In this document: piece by piece, positions 50,043-59,331 of the stretch
How the letters are laid out: each line of letters begins with the position of its first letter
How positions within the stretch are numbered: the stretch's first letter is position 1
Source: Streptomyces sp. PH10-H1
GTDB taxonomy: Bacteria; Actinomycetota; Actinomycetes; Streptomycetales; Streptomycetaceae
Length of the DNA: 64,000 nucleotides
Reading direction: 5' to 3'
NCBI RefSeq assembly: GCF_030063355.1
Contig: NZ_JASISZ010000016.1
Coordinates: 1 to 64,000 of the forward strand
Notes under the pieces: model-generated
Told to the model about the DNA's origin: nothing
Database searches by the model: none
What the model saw: the letters and a program-made list of their open reading frames with translations, nothing else
Translations under genes and position numbers: made by a program

Positions 50043-51479
50043 TCACGCCACAACGGTGACCAGGAGGCCGGACGGACGGCCGCGCCGGATGACCAGGACC
50101 ATCAGCGCGGCGACCGCGCACAGCGCGCCCGAGCTGTACCAGACCACGTCGTAGGAGCCGAAGGCGTCGCGTGCGGCGCCGCCCAGGAAGGCCACGACGG
50201 CGGCGCCGATCTGGTGTGCGGCGAGGACCCAGCCGAAGACGATGGCGCTGTCCTCGCCGTAGTACGCACGGCACAGCGCGATGGTCGGCGGGACGGTGGC
50301 GACCCAGTCGAGGCCGTAGAAGATGATGAAGACGATCATCGGCGGATGCACGGTGTTGGCCATCATCTGAGGCAGGAACATCAACGACAGCCCGCGCAGG
50401 CCGTAGTAGACGGCGAGCAGCCGACGCGGCTCGAACCGGTCGGTGAACCAGCCGGAGGCGATCGTTCCGGCTATGTCGAAGATCCCGATGACGGCGAGCA
50501 GTGACGCGGCGGCCGTGACCGGCATGCCGTGGTCGTGGGCGGCGGGCACGAAGTGGGTTCTGATCAGGCCGTTCGTGGAGGCGCCGCAGATCGCGAAGGA
50601 TCCCGCGAGCAGCCAGAAGGGGCCGGTTCGGGCGGCGGAGGCCAGCGCCTTGAGCGCGCGCCTCGCCGCGCCACGCACCGGAGCTGGCTTGGGCGTGAAC
50701 TCGGCTGCCCCGTAGGCCGCCAGGCCGACATCCGCGGGGTGATCGCGCAGCAGCAGCCAGACGAACGGGACGACGGCGAGCGCCGAGCAGGCGACGGTCG
50801 CGGCGGCGGGCCGCCAGCCGTGCTGCTCGACGATCCAGGAGAGCAGCGGCAGGAACACCAGTTGTCCGGCCGCGCCGGCCGCCGTGAGGATGCCGGTGAC
50901 GAGTCCACGGCGGGTGACGAACCAGCGGTTGGCGACGGTCGCGGCGAAGGCGAGCGCCATGCAGCCGCTGCCGGCGCCGACGAGGATGCCCCAGCACAGG
51001 ATCAACTGCCAGACCTGCGTCATGAAGATCGTGAGCCCGGCGCCGAGGGCGATCGTCGTGAGGGCGGCGGCGACGACGCGGCGGATGCCGAAACGATCCA
51101 TCAGAGCCGCGGCGAACGGGGCGGTGATCCCGTACAGCGCGAAGTTGATGGAGACGGCGAAGCCGATCATGCCGCGTGACCAGCCGAATTCCCCATGGAG
51201 GGGTTCGATCAGCAGACCGGGCAGGGAGGCGAAGGCGGCGGCACCGATGATCGTCACGAAGGTGACGGCCGCCACGAACCAGGCGCGGTGAACCTTCGGC
51301 CGCCGACCGGCGGCCGGACGATCCTGCGAGCCGTCCAGGTCCTGCGGGTCTTGCGAATGCTGCGGGCTTTGCGAACCCTGCGAGCCCTGAGGGTCGTGAG
51401 GGTTGTGAGGGTCCTGCGGGTCCTGCGGGTCCTGCGGGTCCTGCGGGTCCTGCACCGGGAATTCGGATGTCTGCGTCAC
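50043..51479 (-). CDS. MFS transporter (oxalate/formate antiporter-like)
   Basis: A 478-aa twelve-helix transporter of the major facilitator superfamily. The motif AALMDRFGIRRV follows helix 2, and GWFTDRFEPRR marks the central repeat. The cytosolic N-terminus is a repeat of D-P-Q (about residues 10-40), encoded by 9-bp tandem copies of CTGCGGGTC on the plus strand. GTG 51479 (VTQTSEF) is chosen because homologues begin M-T-Q-T; an in-frame ATG at 51530 would extend into the divergent GlxA promoter. The substrate is unknown. It ends 10 bp from the convergent flavin reductase. Confidence 0.88.
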   Translation of the reverse strand: MTQTSEFPVQDPQDPQDPQDPQDPHNPHDPQGSQGSQSPQHSQDPQDLDGSQDRPAAGRRPKVHRAWFVAAVTFVTIIGAAAFASLPGLLIEPLHGEFGWSRGMIGFAVSINFALYGITAPFAAALMDRFGIRRVVAAALTTIALGAGLTIFMTQVWQLILCWGILVGAGSGCMALAFAATVANRWFVTRRGLVTGILTAAGAAGQLVFLPLLSWIVEQHGWRPAAATVACSALAVVPFVWLLLRDHPADVGLAAYGAAEFTPKPAPVRGAARRALKALASAARTGPFWLLAGSFAICGASTNGLIRTHFVPAAHDHGMPVTAAASLLAVIGIFDIAGTIASGWFTDRFEPRRLLAVYYGLRGLSLMFLPQMMANTVHPPMIVFIIFYGLDWVATVPPTIALCRAYYGEDSAIVFGWVLAAHQIGAAVVAFLGGAARDAFGSYDVVWYSSGALCAVAALMVLVIRRGRPSGLLVTVVA

Positions 51480-51549
51480 GGGATCAGCTTCGGGCGTGCG
51501 TCGGCACGATACGAGTGGCCCGATGGTCATGATGTGAAAGAATCGGGCC

Positions 51550-52608
51550 ATGACGACTCCGGCCGAGAACACTCCCGGAACCACCCGCGGAACCACCAAA
51601 CCGGCTGATACCCCCGCAGGCCCGTTCCGGCACCAGGACCGGCACCGGGTGGCGGTGCTGGTCATGCACGGCGTGATCCCCTTCGAGCTGGGGATCCCGG
51701 CCCGGATCTTCGGCGGGGCCCGCACCCAGGACGGCCGCAAGCTGTACGAGGTCGTGACCTGCTCCGCCGTGCCGGGACTCGTCCAGACCGACGCGGATTT
51801 CCCGATCCTCGTCGAGCACGGGCCCGAGATCCTGGAGGCGGCCGACACCGTCGTCGTCCCCGCCACCCACGAGCTCGACGACATCTACACCTCGGGCCGG
51901 CTGAGCGGCCCGCTGGCCGCCGCGTTCGCCCGGATCCGGCCCGGCGCCCGCATCGTGTCGATCTGTACGGGCAGCTATCTGCTCGCCGCCGCCGGACTGC
52001 TGGACGGCCGCCCCGCCACCACCCACTGGGACAGCGCCGACCACTTCCAACAGCTCTTCCCGCAGGTCAAGGTCGACCCCGACGTCCTCTACATCGACGA
52101 CGGCGACATCCTCACCTCGGCCGGTGTCGCCTCCGGCATCGACCTGTGCCTGCACATCGTCCGCCGCGACCACGGCACCGCCATCGCCAACGCCGTCGCC
52201 CGCCGCACGGTCGTCCCTCCGCACCGCGACGGAGGCCAGGCCCAGTACATCCAACGCCCGCTCCCCGAGCCGCAGCTGGCCTCCACCAGGGGCGCCCGCG
52301 CCTGGGCGCTGGGCCGTCTCGACCAGGCGGTGACGCTGCGCGAACTCGCCGAGCGCGAGTCGATGAGCGTACGGACCTTCACCCGCCGGTTCCGCGAGGA
52401 GGTCGGGATCAGCCCCGGGCAGTGGCTCGTGCAGCAGCGCGTCGAACGCGCCCGTCATCTCCTGGAGTCCAGTGACCTGAGCATCGACCAGGTCGCGCAC
52501 CGGGCCGGATTCGGTACGGCGGCCTCCATGCGCCAGCATCTGCATGCCGCGTTGGGCGTCTCACCGACCGCCTACCGCCGCACCTTTCACGCCGCACCCG
52601 TCGCCTGA
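51550..52608 (+). CDS. GlxA family transcriptional regulator (DJ-1/PfpI plus AraC HTH)
   Basis: A 352-aa regulator. Residues about 32-200 are a DJ-1/PfpI domain with SICTGSYLLAAAGLLDG at the nucleophile elbow. Residues about 255-345 are an AraC-type pair of helix-turn-helices (TLRELAERESMSVRTFTRRF and LSIDQVAHRAGFGTAASMRQ). ATG 51550 diverges from the MFS transporter gene, which is its likely target. The 3' end overlaps the convergent MFS pseudogene by 48 bp. Confidence 0.92.
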   Translation: MTTPAENTPGTTRGTTKPADTPAGPFRHQDRHRVAVLVMHGVIPFELGIPARIFGGARTQDGRKLYEVVTCSAVPGLVQTDADFPILVEHGPEILEAADTVVVPATHELDDIYTSGRLSGPLAAAFARIRPGARIVSICTGSYLLAAAGLLDGRPATTHWDSADHFQQLFPQVKVDPDVLYIDDGDILTSAGVASGIDLCLHIVRRDHGTAIANAVARRTVVPPHRDGGQAQYIQRPLPEPQLASTRGARAWALGRLDQAVTLRELAERESMSVRTFTRRFREEVGISPGQWLVQQRVERARHLLESSDLSIDQVAHRAGFGTAASMRQHLHAALGVSPTAYRRTFHAAPVA

Positions 52609-53963
52609 ACCACCGGACTCCACTACCGCGCCTGCCCCGTCCGGCGTCTCCGGCCCGGTCAGGACGGTCTCCCGGCGGGCGGTCTCCCGCCGGGCACTCT
52701 CCCGCCCGGCACTCTCCCGCCGGGCACTCTCCCGCCGGGCGGACTCCCGCCGGGCGGACTCCCGCCGGACAATCTCCCGCCGGACAATCTCCCGCCGGGC
52801 CGGGCGGCGGGCCGCTCGCGCCCCTCCCACCGCGCTCACCGCGGTCAGCACGAGCGTCAGCACCACCCCGCACAGGATCGCGGCCGACGGTGAGGCCACG
52901 CTCTGCACCGCCCCGGCGAGCACCGCGCTGGAGGTGTAGCCGACGCCGATCGCCGCGTACAGCACCGAGTACCCGGCGCCCTGCGCGCTCGGCGGCAGCA
53001 CCTCGCGCAGCGACAGGTTGCGGGCGAGGTGCACCCCCGCCTCCAGCAGCCCGGCGATGAGCAGCGCCACCGCGATCGCGCCCAGTGCGGGGATGGCGGC
53101 CGTCAGCGTCACGCAGGCGCTGAGGCCCAGCAGCAGGACGAGGGACTGCGTCCCCAGCCGTCCCGGCCAGCCGCGCGTCCCGTAGACGAACGCTCCGACG
53201 GCCGCCGCGACCGAGTATCCGGCCAGCAGCGGACCCGACCAGCCGACCGCGATGCCGCGCTGTTCCAGCAGGGCGGGCAGGACGAGTTCGGTGAGCGCCA
53301 GCAGCGACAGTCCCGCGGCGCCGGTCACGTACACCGGCCAGGCGGCGGCCAGTGTCCGCGTCATGGACACGCCCTCGCGGTCCGCCGGGTCCGCCCGCCA
53401 TCCGGCGGGCAGGGCGAACAGCCCGACGGCCGCCAGGGCGGCGAGCACCGCCGACAGCGCGAGGGGCAGCGCCGGTGCCACGCCCAGCACCAGGCCGCTG
53501 GCCAGCGCCGGGGAGGCGGCCGCGATCCCGAACGTCAGCATCGATTCGCCGCTCAGCGCCCGTGCCGCGGCCTGTTCGGGCACCAGGTGCATGAGCAGCA
53601 TCCGCAGCCCCCCGGGCACCGCCGCCGGTCCGCCACCCGCCAGGACGGCCAGCGCCGCGAGTACGGCCGGGTGGGCGTTCGGCAGCGCCGCGAGCCCGGC
53701 GAAGCCGGTGCCTCCGGCCACCAGCCCGGCGGCCAGGGGCGTCCGCGCCCGCGCCGGCCGCATGACGGTCCCGAGCCAGGGCGCCGCGATGACCTCGCCG
53801 ATGACGAACGCCGCCGCCAGCGCCGCCCCGAGCCCGTAACCGCCCGGTCGCTCCCGCACCAGGAAGACGAGCGCGAGCGGCCCCATGACGGCCGGTGTCC
53901 GGCCGGCGACGGCGACGAGTGCCAGGTCAGCCGGGGGCGGGTGGTGAGTTCGCGGTATCCCAT
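52561..53963 (-). pseudogene. MFS transporter with early frameshift and RRES repeat tail
   Basis: The start ATG (53963) encodes MGYRELTTRPRLTW, the typical N-terminus of this MFS group. Then the frame is lost at about 53921-53925 and the rest (LALVAVAGRTPAVMGPLALV onward, twelve helices in total) continues in another frame to 52561. One missing G in the TGG-CAC junction would restore it. The C-terminus is an unusual tail of ARRES/RREIV repeats (15-bp period, about 52674-52810). It is divergent from a MerR gene 40 bp away. Real decay and sequence error are both possible. Confidence 0.8.
52674..52810. repeat. 15-bp tandem repeats (RRES tail)
   Basis: Units of the type GGGCACTCTCCCGCC / GGGCGGACTCCCGCC repeat about nine times. 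On the minus strand they encode the ARRES/RREIV tail of the MFS frame. Confidence 0.85.
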
Positions 53964-54003
53964 GCCGGGAACGTAAACCGTGACACCGTGGCAGACTCAA
54001 GGG

Positions 54004-54369
54004 ATGCGGAGCGGGGAACTGTCCATGCGGACCGGCGTCACCGTCCGCCTGCTGCGCTACTACGAGCAGCGCGACTTGATCTGTCCGCAGCGGCGGGCGA
54101 ACGGCTACCGGGAGTACTCCGAGGACGACGTACGGCTGGTCGGCCGGATCCGCACCCTGCTCGCCGCCGGGATCCGCACTCCGATGATCGCCCGGATCCT
54201 GCCGAGCGTGTGCGAGGACGAGGACGGCGTGCTGGTGCCGTGCACGACGGAGCTGGCCGACGAGCTGCGGCGCGAGCGCGCCCGGATCGACGACCAGGTC
54301 GCCGAACTGCTGGCGTCCCGGCGGGTGCTCGACCTGGTCATCGGCGCGGCTCCCGGACGCGACGCCTAG
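54004..54369 (+). CDS. MerR family transcriptional regulator
   Basis: A 121-aa MerR-type regulator. The N-terminal winged helix is clear: MRSGELSMRTGVTVRLLRYY, EQRDLICPQRRANGYREYSE, then DDVRLVGRIRTLLAAGI. A short C-terminal coiled coil (ERARIDDQVAELLASRRVLD) follows. There is no metal-binding Cys pair pattern, so it is probably ligand- or drug-sensing. ATG 54004 diverges from the MFS gene with only 40 bp between, the usual layout for a regulator and its efflux pump. Confidence 0.92.
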   Translation: MRSGELSMRTGVTVRLLRYYEQRDLICPQRRANGYREYSEDDVRLVGRIRTLLAAGIRTPMIARILPSVCEDEDGVLVPCTTELADELRRERARIDDQVAELLASRRVLDLVIGAAPGRDA

Positions 54370-54422
54370 CGCTCCGACGGCCCTGGTCCCGGACGCGATC
54401 CGGCGTCCAGGACCGGGAGCGG
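54370..54422. terminator. Imperfect bidirectional terminator
   Basis: An interrupted stem pairs CTGGTCC and GGACGC (54383-54396) with GCGTCC and GGACC (54403-54414), flanked by CGCTCC/GGAGCG. It lies between MerR (+) and the convergent alcohol dehydrogenase (-). Confidence 0.55.
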
Positions 54423-54452
54423 CGTTGTCACTCACTGCCTACCGTTCGGAAT

Positions 54453-55520
54453 TCAGAACGTGAGCACCCCGCGCGCCACACGGCCGTGGTGGGCGTCGTC
54501 GGCCGCCTTCGCGAAGTCCTCGACGGGGTAGGTCTCGGTGACGAGTTCATCGAGCAGCAGCCTGCCCTGGCGGTACAGCTCCGCGTAGAGCGCGATGTCG
54601 CGCTGGGGGCGGGACGAGCCGTACCGGCAGCCGAGTATCGACTTGTCCAGGTACATGGACGACACCAGGAAGGTCGCCTCGGCGTCGGCCGCCGGAACAC
54701 CCAGCAGGACGGCCTGGCCGCGGCGGTCGAGGAGGTCGATGGCCTGGCGGATGAGTTTGACGTTGCCGACGCATTCGAAGGTGTGGTCCGCGCCGGTCGG
54801 CAGCAGCTCGCGGACGGCCGCGACGGTGTCGTCCACGGCGGACGCGTCGATGAAGTCGGTGGCGCCGAACTGCCGGGCCACGTCCTCCTTGGCGGGGTTG
54901 GCGTCCACGGCGACGATGCGGGTGGCGCCCGCGATCCGGCAGCCCTGCAGGACGTTGAGGCCGATTCCGCCGGTTCCTATGACGACGACCGTGTCGCCGC
55001 GGTCGACCTTGGCGCGGTTGAGCGCGGCGCCGACGCCCGTCAGCACACCGCAGCCGATCAGCGCGGCGGAGGTGAACGGGATCTCCTTCGAGATCTTGAC
55101 CGCTTGGACGGCCTTGACCACGGTCTTCTCCGCGAACGCCGAGTTGGAGGCGAAGTTGAACAGACCGTTGCCCTGCCGCGAGAAGGGCTGGCCCGGGTAG
55201 CCGATCGCCTTGCGGCACATGGTGGGGCGGCCACGGTCGCACTCCGCGCACGTACCGCAGTTGGCGAGAGTGGACAGCGCCACGTGGTCGCCGGGCACGA
55301 CATGGCTGACCCCGGGGCCGACCGCCTCGACGATGCCGGCGCCCTCGTGGCCGAGGACCACGGGGACGGGGAACGGGATCGTGCCGTCGATGACGGACAG
55401 ATCGCTGTGGCACAGGCCCGCGGCCTGGATCTCGACCAGCACCTCGCCGGGGCCGGGGTCCCGGACCTCCAGGTCGTCGACCACCAGGGGCTGCGTGCCG
55501 TCGAAAATGACGCCTCTCAT
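54453..55520 (-). CDS. Zinc-dependent alcohol dehydrogenase (class III-like)
   Basis: A 355-aa medium-chain dehydrogenase. Catalytic zinc ligands are in AAGLCHSDLSV and LGHEGAGIVEAVG. Structural zinc ligands are in NCGTCAECDRGRPTMC. The NAD-binding motif is GTGGIGLNVLQG followed by VAVDANP, with the Asp favouring NAD+. The group includes NDMA-dependent alcohol dehydrogenases. ATG 55520 lies 25 bp after the aldehyde dehydrogenase stop, so the pair oxidises an alcohol to an acid in sequence. Confidence 0.93.
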   Translation of the reverse strand: MRGVIFDGTQPLVVDDLEVRDPGPGEVLVEIQAAGLCHSDLSVIDGTIPFPVPVVLGHEGAGIVEAVGPGVSHVVPGDHVALSTLANCGTCAECDRGRPTMCRKAIGYPGQPFSRQGNGLFNFASNSAFAEKTVVKAVQAVKISKEIPFTSAALIGCGVLTGVGAALNRAKVDRGDTVVVIGTGGIGLNVLQGCRIAGATRIVAVDANPAKEDVARQFGATDFIDASAVDDTVAAVRELLPTGADHTFECVGNVKLIRQAIDLLDRRGQAVLLGVPAADAEATFLVSSMYLDKSILGCRYGSSRPQRDIALYAELYRQGRLLLDELVTETYPVEDFAKAADDAHHGRVARGVLTF

Positions 55521-55545
55521 GAATTGTCCTGTCCCTCAAGGGCCT

Positions 55546-57024
55546 TCAGGAAGGCCAGACGACCGATTGGAGTTCGCTGTATGCGTGCAGTCCGAACGAG
55601 CCGCCGTCCCGGCCGACTCCGCTCTCCTTGAAGCCGCCGAAGGGCGTCTCGGGGTGGCGCTGAACGGTGTTGATGCCGACGTTTCCGCTGCGCAGCCGGG
55701 CCGCGAGCTGCCAGGCGCGGCCCGCGTCGTCGGAGAAGATGTAGTCGTAGAGGCCGTACGGGGTGCTGTTGGCGATGTCGATCGCCTCGTCCTCGGTGTC
55801 GTAGGCGAGGGCGACGACGACCGGGCCGAACAACTCCTCCTGGGCGACGGTCATGTCGGGGGTGACGTCCGCGATGAGGGTGGGGGCGACGTAGAAGCCG
55901 GGCTTGAGGTCGGGGCGTTCGCCGCCGGTGACCACACGGGCGCCCTGGGCGCGGGCGCCGGCGATGTAGGCCTCGACGCGGTCGCGCTGTGCCGCGCTGA
56001 TGAGCGGGCCGACGACGGTGGACTTATCCACAGGGTCCCCGATGGTCAGCGCTCCGGCGTACTGTGCAAGGGCGGTGATCACCTGCTCGTACTGGTCGCG
56101 GTGGACCAGTGCGCGGGTGGGCGCCGTGCATATCTGACCGCTGTGGAAGGCCCAGGTGGAGGCGACCGCCCCGACCGCCGCCTTGAGGACCGCTCCACCC
56201 GATTCCGGCAGGACGATCGCCGCGCCCTTGCCGCCCAGTTCCATCAGCGTGCGCTTCAGCGTCCGGCCGGACGCTGAAGCGATCGCCTTCCCGACCGCCG
56301 TCGACCCGGTGAAGCTGATCATGTCGACGCCCGGGTGCGCGACGAGCGCCTCGCCCGCCGCCGCACCCGATCCGGCGATGACGTTGAACACGCCGTCGGG
56401 AAGTCCCGCCTCCTTGAGGATCTCGCCGAGCAGCAGGCAGGTGAGCGGGTCCTGCGGGGCGGGCTTGGCCACCACCGTGTTGCCCATGGCCAGGGCGGGG
56501 GCGACTTTGCCCGCCAGATTCACGATGGGGAAGTTGTACGAGGTGACACAGCCGACGACGCCGACCGGGCGGCGTACGGCGGCGGCGCCGATCAGTCCAC
56601 CGGGTGCGAGAGGGGAGGCCTTTACGGGTTGTGGAGCGAGTGGGATGACATCGGGCTCGACGGCGCCGCGCGCGTAGCGGCGGAAGCGGTCGGCCGCTGT
56701 AGGCACCTGCATGGTGGAGGCCACGCGGATCGTCGCGCCGGTCTCGGCCTGGAGGAGGGGGACGAGTTCGTCACCGCGCGCGCTGAGCACATCCGCGATC
56801 CGGTCGAGGATCGCGGCGCGTTCACCCGGGGCGGTACGCGACCAGCCGTCGAAGGCGGCGCGGGCGGCCCGTACGCCGGCGTCCACGTCCTCGGTGGTCG
56901 CCTCGGGGGCGTGCCCGACGATCTCCTCGGTGGCCGGATTGATGATCGCGTAGTGGCCCTGAGCGGGTTCGTGCCACTGCCCGTTGATCCAGTGCGGATA
57001 GGTCGGGGGTACTGGTCGGCTCAT
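55546..57024 (-). CDS. Aldehyde dehydrogenase family protein
   Basis: A 492-aa NAD(P)+-dependent aldehyde dehydrogenase. The catalytic Cys is C299 in HSGQICTAPTR, the general base E262 in LMELGGK, and the cofactor site reads SFTGSTAVGKAI. The C-terminal ETPFGGFKESGVGRDGG is typical. ATG 57024 overlaps the acyl-CoA dehydrogenase stop by 4 bp (ATGA). It belongs to an operon FadE - aldehyde DH - alcohol DH that follows the SDR at 58333. Confidence 0.94.
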   Translation of the reverse strand: MSRPVPPTYPHWINGQWHEPAQGHYAIINPATEEIVGHAPEATTEDVDAGVRAARAAFDGWSRTAPGERAAILDRIADVLSARGDELVPLLQAETGATIRVASTMQVPTAADRFRRYARGAVEPDVIPLAPQPVKASPLAPGGLIGAAAVRRPVGVVGCVTSYNFPIVNLAGKVAPALAMGNTVVAKPAPQDPLTCLLLGEILKEAGLPDGVFNVIAGSGAAAGEALVAHPGVDMISFTGSTAVGKAIASASGRTLKRTLMELGGKGAAIVLPESGGAVLKAAVGAVASTWAFHSGQICTAPTRALVHRDQYEQVITALAQYAGALTIGDPVDKSTVVGPLISAAQRDRVEAYIAGARAQGARVVTGGERPDLKPGFYVAPTLIADVTPDMTVAQEELFGPVVVALAYDTEDEAIDIANSTPYGLYDYIFSDDAGRAWQLAARLRSGNVGINTVQRHPETPFGGFKESGVGRDGGSFGLHAYSELQSVVWPS

Positions 57025-58163
57025 GGCCGCGGCTCCTTCGGGAGGCCGAGCACCCGCTCGGCGATGATGTTGCGCTGGACCTCGTCCGAGCCGCCGTAGA
57101 TCGTGTCGGCGCGGCTGAAGAGGAACAGCCGCTGCAGCGCGTCGAGTTCATAGGGCTGAGACGGGGTCCAGTCGCGGGGGCCGGCGGCGGCCTCCGCGCC
57201 CCGGACGGCCATGGCCAGTTCGCCGAGCCGCTGGTGCCAGCCGCCCCAGAGCAGCTTGGCGACGCTGGGGACGCCCGGCGAGTCGGTGCCCAGGGTGCGC
57301 AGGGCGTTCCAGCGCATGGTCTTCAGCTCGGCCCACTGGCGGACGATCCGGGCCCGCAGGATGGGTTCGGTGTCGGCGCCGGTGCGCCGGGCAAGGTCGG
57401 TGATCTCGCGCAGTTCCTGCTCGAAGCCGATCTGCTGGACGAGGGTGGAGACCCCGCGCTCGTAGCCGAGCAGGGACATGGCGACGGTCCAGCCGCCGCC
57501 CTCTGCCCCGACGAGGTGGTCGGCGGACGCGCGCGCGTCGTCGAAGAAGACCTCGTTGAACTCGGCGTCGCCCGACATCTGGCGGATCGGCCGGATCTCG
57601 ATCCGGCCGGGCTGGTCCATCGGCACCAGCAGAAAGCTGAGGCCGTGGTGACGGCGGGAGCCGGGTTCCGTACGGGCCAGGACAAAGCACCAGTCGGCGT
57701 CCTGGGCGAGGGAGGTCCATAGTTTCTGACCGGTGATCCGGTAGCCGCCGTCGGCGTCCCGGAGCGCCGCGGTACGGATCCCCGCGAGGTCGGATCCGGC
57801 GTCCGGTTCGCTGTAGCCCTGGCACCACAGTTCCTCGCCGCGGGCTATCGGAGGGAGGAAGCGGTCCCGCTGCGCGGGGGTGCCGTGGGCGAGGAGGGTG
57901 GGTGCGAGCAGGTTCTCGCCGATGTGGCCGGACCGGCCGGGAGCGCCGGACCGCGCGTACTCCTCGCCCCAGACGACCTGCTGGGCCAGGGTCGCGCGGC
58001 GGTTGCCGTAGTCCCCGGTCCAGCCGAGCCCGATCCAGCCGGCTTCGCCGAGAGTGCGCTCCCAGCCGCGCCCGCCCGCCGGCCACCCGTCACGGTGTTC
58101 GGCGAGCCAGGACTGCGCCTGCGCGCGGAAGGATTCGGCCTCCGGGCCGAACGTAAAGTCCAC
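57021..58163 (-). CDS. Acyl-CoA dehydrogenase, FadE (NIIAERVLGLP type)
   Basis: A 380-aa flavin-dependent acyl-CoA dehydrogenase. Features are WCQGYSEPDAGSDLAGIRT (FAD/substrate region), ITGQKLWTSLAQDADWC and the C-terminus GGSDEVQRNIIAERVLGLPK. This C-terminal type is usually one half of a heteromeric FadE; the GFTWE-type subunits at 38915 or 61050 could be the partner. It is 169 bp downstream of the SDR gene with no operator between, so read-through from site 15 is likely. Confidence 0.92.
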   Translation of the reverse strand: MDFTFGPEAESFRAQAQSWLAEHRDGWPAGGRGWERTLGEAGWIGLGWTGDYGNRRATLAQQVVWGEEYARSGAPGRSGHIGENLLAPTLLAHGTPAQRDRFLPPIARGEELWCQGYSEPDAGSDLAGIRTAALRDADGGYRITGQKLWTSLAQDADWCFVLARTEPGSRRHHGLSFLLVPMDQPGRIEIRPIRQMSGDAEFNEVFFDDARASADHLVGAEGGGWTVAMSLLGYERGVSTLVQQIGFEQELREITDLARRTGADTEPILRARIVRQWAELKTMRWNALRTLGTDSPGVPSVAKLLWGGWHQRLGELAMAVRGAEAAAGPRDWTPSQPYELDALQRLFLFSRADTIYGGSDEVQRNIIAERVLGLPKEPRP

Positions 58164-58216
58164 GGATCCTCCGGTCGTCGGTCCCTGCGGGCCGTGCCGG
58201 CCGTGCGGACGACGGG

Positions 58217-58252
58217 GCTGGTACGGCTGGTACGGCTGGTACGGCTGGTGGG
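58217..58252. repeat. 9-bp tandem repeat GCTGGTACG
   Basis: Three perfect copies plus one divergent copy in the FadE-SDR intergenic region. Non-coding as far as can be seen. Confidence 0.8.
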
Positions 58253-58332
58253 TGATCGCATTGGTACGCCGGTCCGCCCGGCAGCCGGCTTGTCCTCAAG
58301 CGCCGGACGGGCTGAATGTGCCGGTCACGGCG

Positions 58333-59241
58333 CTAGGCGTTGGGGTGTTCGGCTGCGGCGGCCGCCGCGCGCATCGCTTCGAGCTGTTCGAGCATCGGCA
58401 TCGGATCGACGCCGATGGTCCCGGGCAGCACATCCGCGATGCGTTCCGGCGTCCATGGCCCGTCGCCCCAGGCGGACCGCAGTTCCCGTGGCTGGGCCCA
58501 GACGGCGATCTTCGGCCCGGCGACGGTGTAGACCTGCCCGGTGATCGAGGCGGCGCGCTCGGACAGCAGGAAGACGACCATCGCGGCCACGTCCTCCGGT
58601 TCGCCGATCTCCTTCAGCTCCATGGGCACGTTCGCGGACATACGGGTGCGGGCGACCGGGGCGACGCAGTTCGCCGTCACCCCGTACTTGTTGAGGCCCA
58701 GTGCGGCGCTGCGCACCAGCGAGATGATGCCGCCCTTCGCCGACGAGTAGTTCGCCTGGGAGACGCTGCCCTGGTGGTTGCCGCTGGTGAAGCCGATCAG
58801 GGTGCCGGCTCCCTGCTTGCGCATGACCGCCGACGCCGCCCGGAAGACCGTGAAGGTCCCCTTCAGATGGGTGGCGATGACCGGATCCCACTCCTCCTCG
58901 CCCATGTTGAAGAGCATCCGTTCGCGCAGGATGCCGGCCACGCACACGACGCCGTCGATGCGCCCGTACGTCTCGACGGCCGTGGAGACGATGCGCGCGC
59001 CGCCTGCCATGGTCGACACGTCATCGGCGACGGCGACGGCCTCGCCGCCCGCCGCCTGGATCTCCTTGACGACCGACTCCGCGATCTCGCTCGCCGGTTC
59101 GCTCGCGCCGTCGATCGAGACCCCGTAGTCGTTGACGACGACCATGGCCCCCTCGGCGGCACAGGCGAGCGCGACGGCGCGCCCGATGCCACGCCCGGCA
59201 CCCGTAACAGCGACGACTTTTCCGGTCAGGAAGTTGGCCAC
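58333..59241 (-). CDS. SDR family oxidoreductase (MFE-2/hydroxyacyl-CoA dehydrogenase-like)
   Basis: A 302-aa SDR of the type related to peroxisomal multifunctional enzyme 2. TGAGRGIGRA is at residues 13-22, VVNDYGVSIDG follows (an Asp favouring NAD+), and the active site is GFTSGNHQGSVSQANYSSAK. The extra 40-residue C-terminus is Ala-rich. Expected to oxidise a 3-hydroxyacyl-CoA. ATG 59241 is 21 bp from operator 15, which it shares divergently with the cyclase gene. Confidence 0.92.
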   Translation of the reverse strand: MANFLTGKVVAVTGAGRGIGRAVALACAAEGAMVVVNDYGVSIDGASEPASEIAESVVKEIQAAGGEAVAVADDVSTMAGGARIVSTAVETYGRIDGVVCVAGILRERMLFNMGEEEWDPVIATHLKGTFTVFRAASAVMRKQGAGTLIGFTSGNHQGSVSQANYSSAKGGIISLVRSAALGLNKYGVTANCVAPVARTRMSANVPMELKEIGEPEDVAAMVVFLLSERAASITGQVYTVAGPKIAVWAQPRELRSAWGDGPWTPERIADVLPGTIGVDPMPMLEQLEAMRAAAAAAEHPNA

Positions 59242-59262
59242 GTCCCGCCCCTTCTCATGGTT

Positions 59263-59279
59263 TCTGACGGACCGTTAGA
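59263..59279. promoter_or_regulatory. Regulon operator, site 15
   Basis: TCTGACGGACCGTTAGA has one changed base in the right arm. It lies 21 bp from the SDR start (-) and 52 bp from the cyclase start (+), so it probably controls both. Confidence 0.74.
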
Positions 59280-59331
59280 TTCTAGGAGGGAGTACACACC
59301 CCAGCACAAGCCCTATGACCAGGAGGCCGCT

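Noticed and set aside
56024-56032. TTATCCACA, an E. coli-type DnaA box
   Set aside because: Single copy inside the aldehyde dehydrogenase coding sequence; no origin context.
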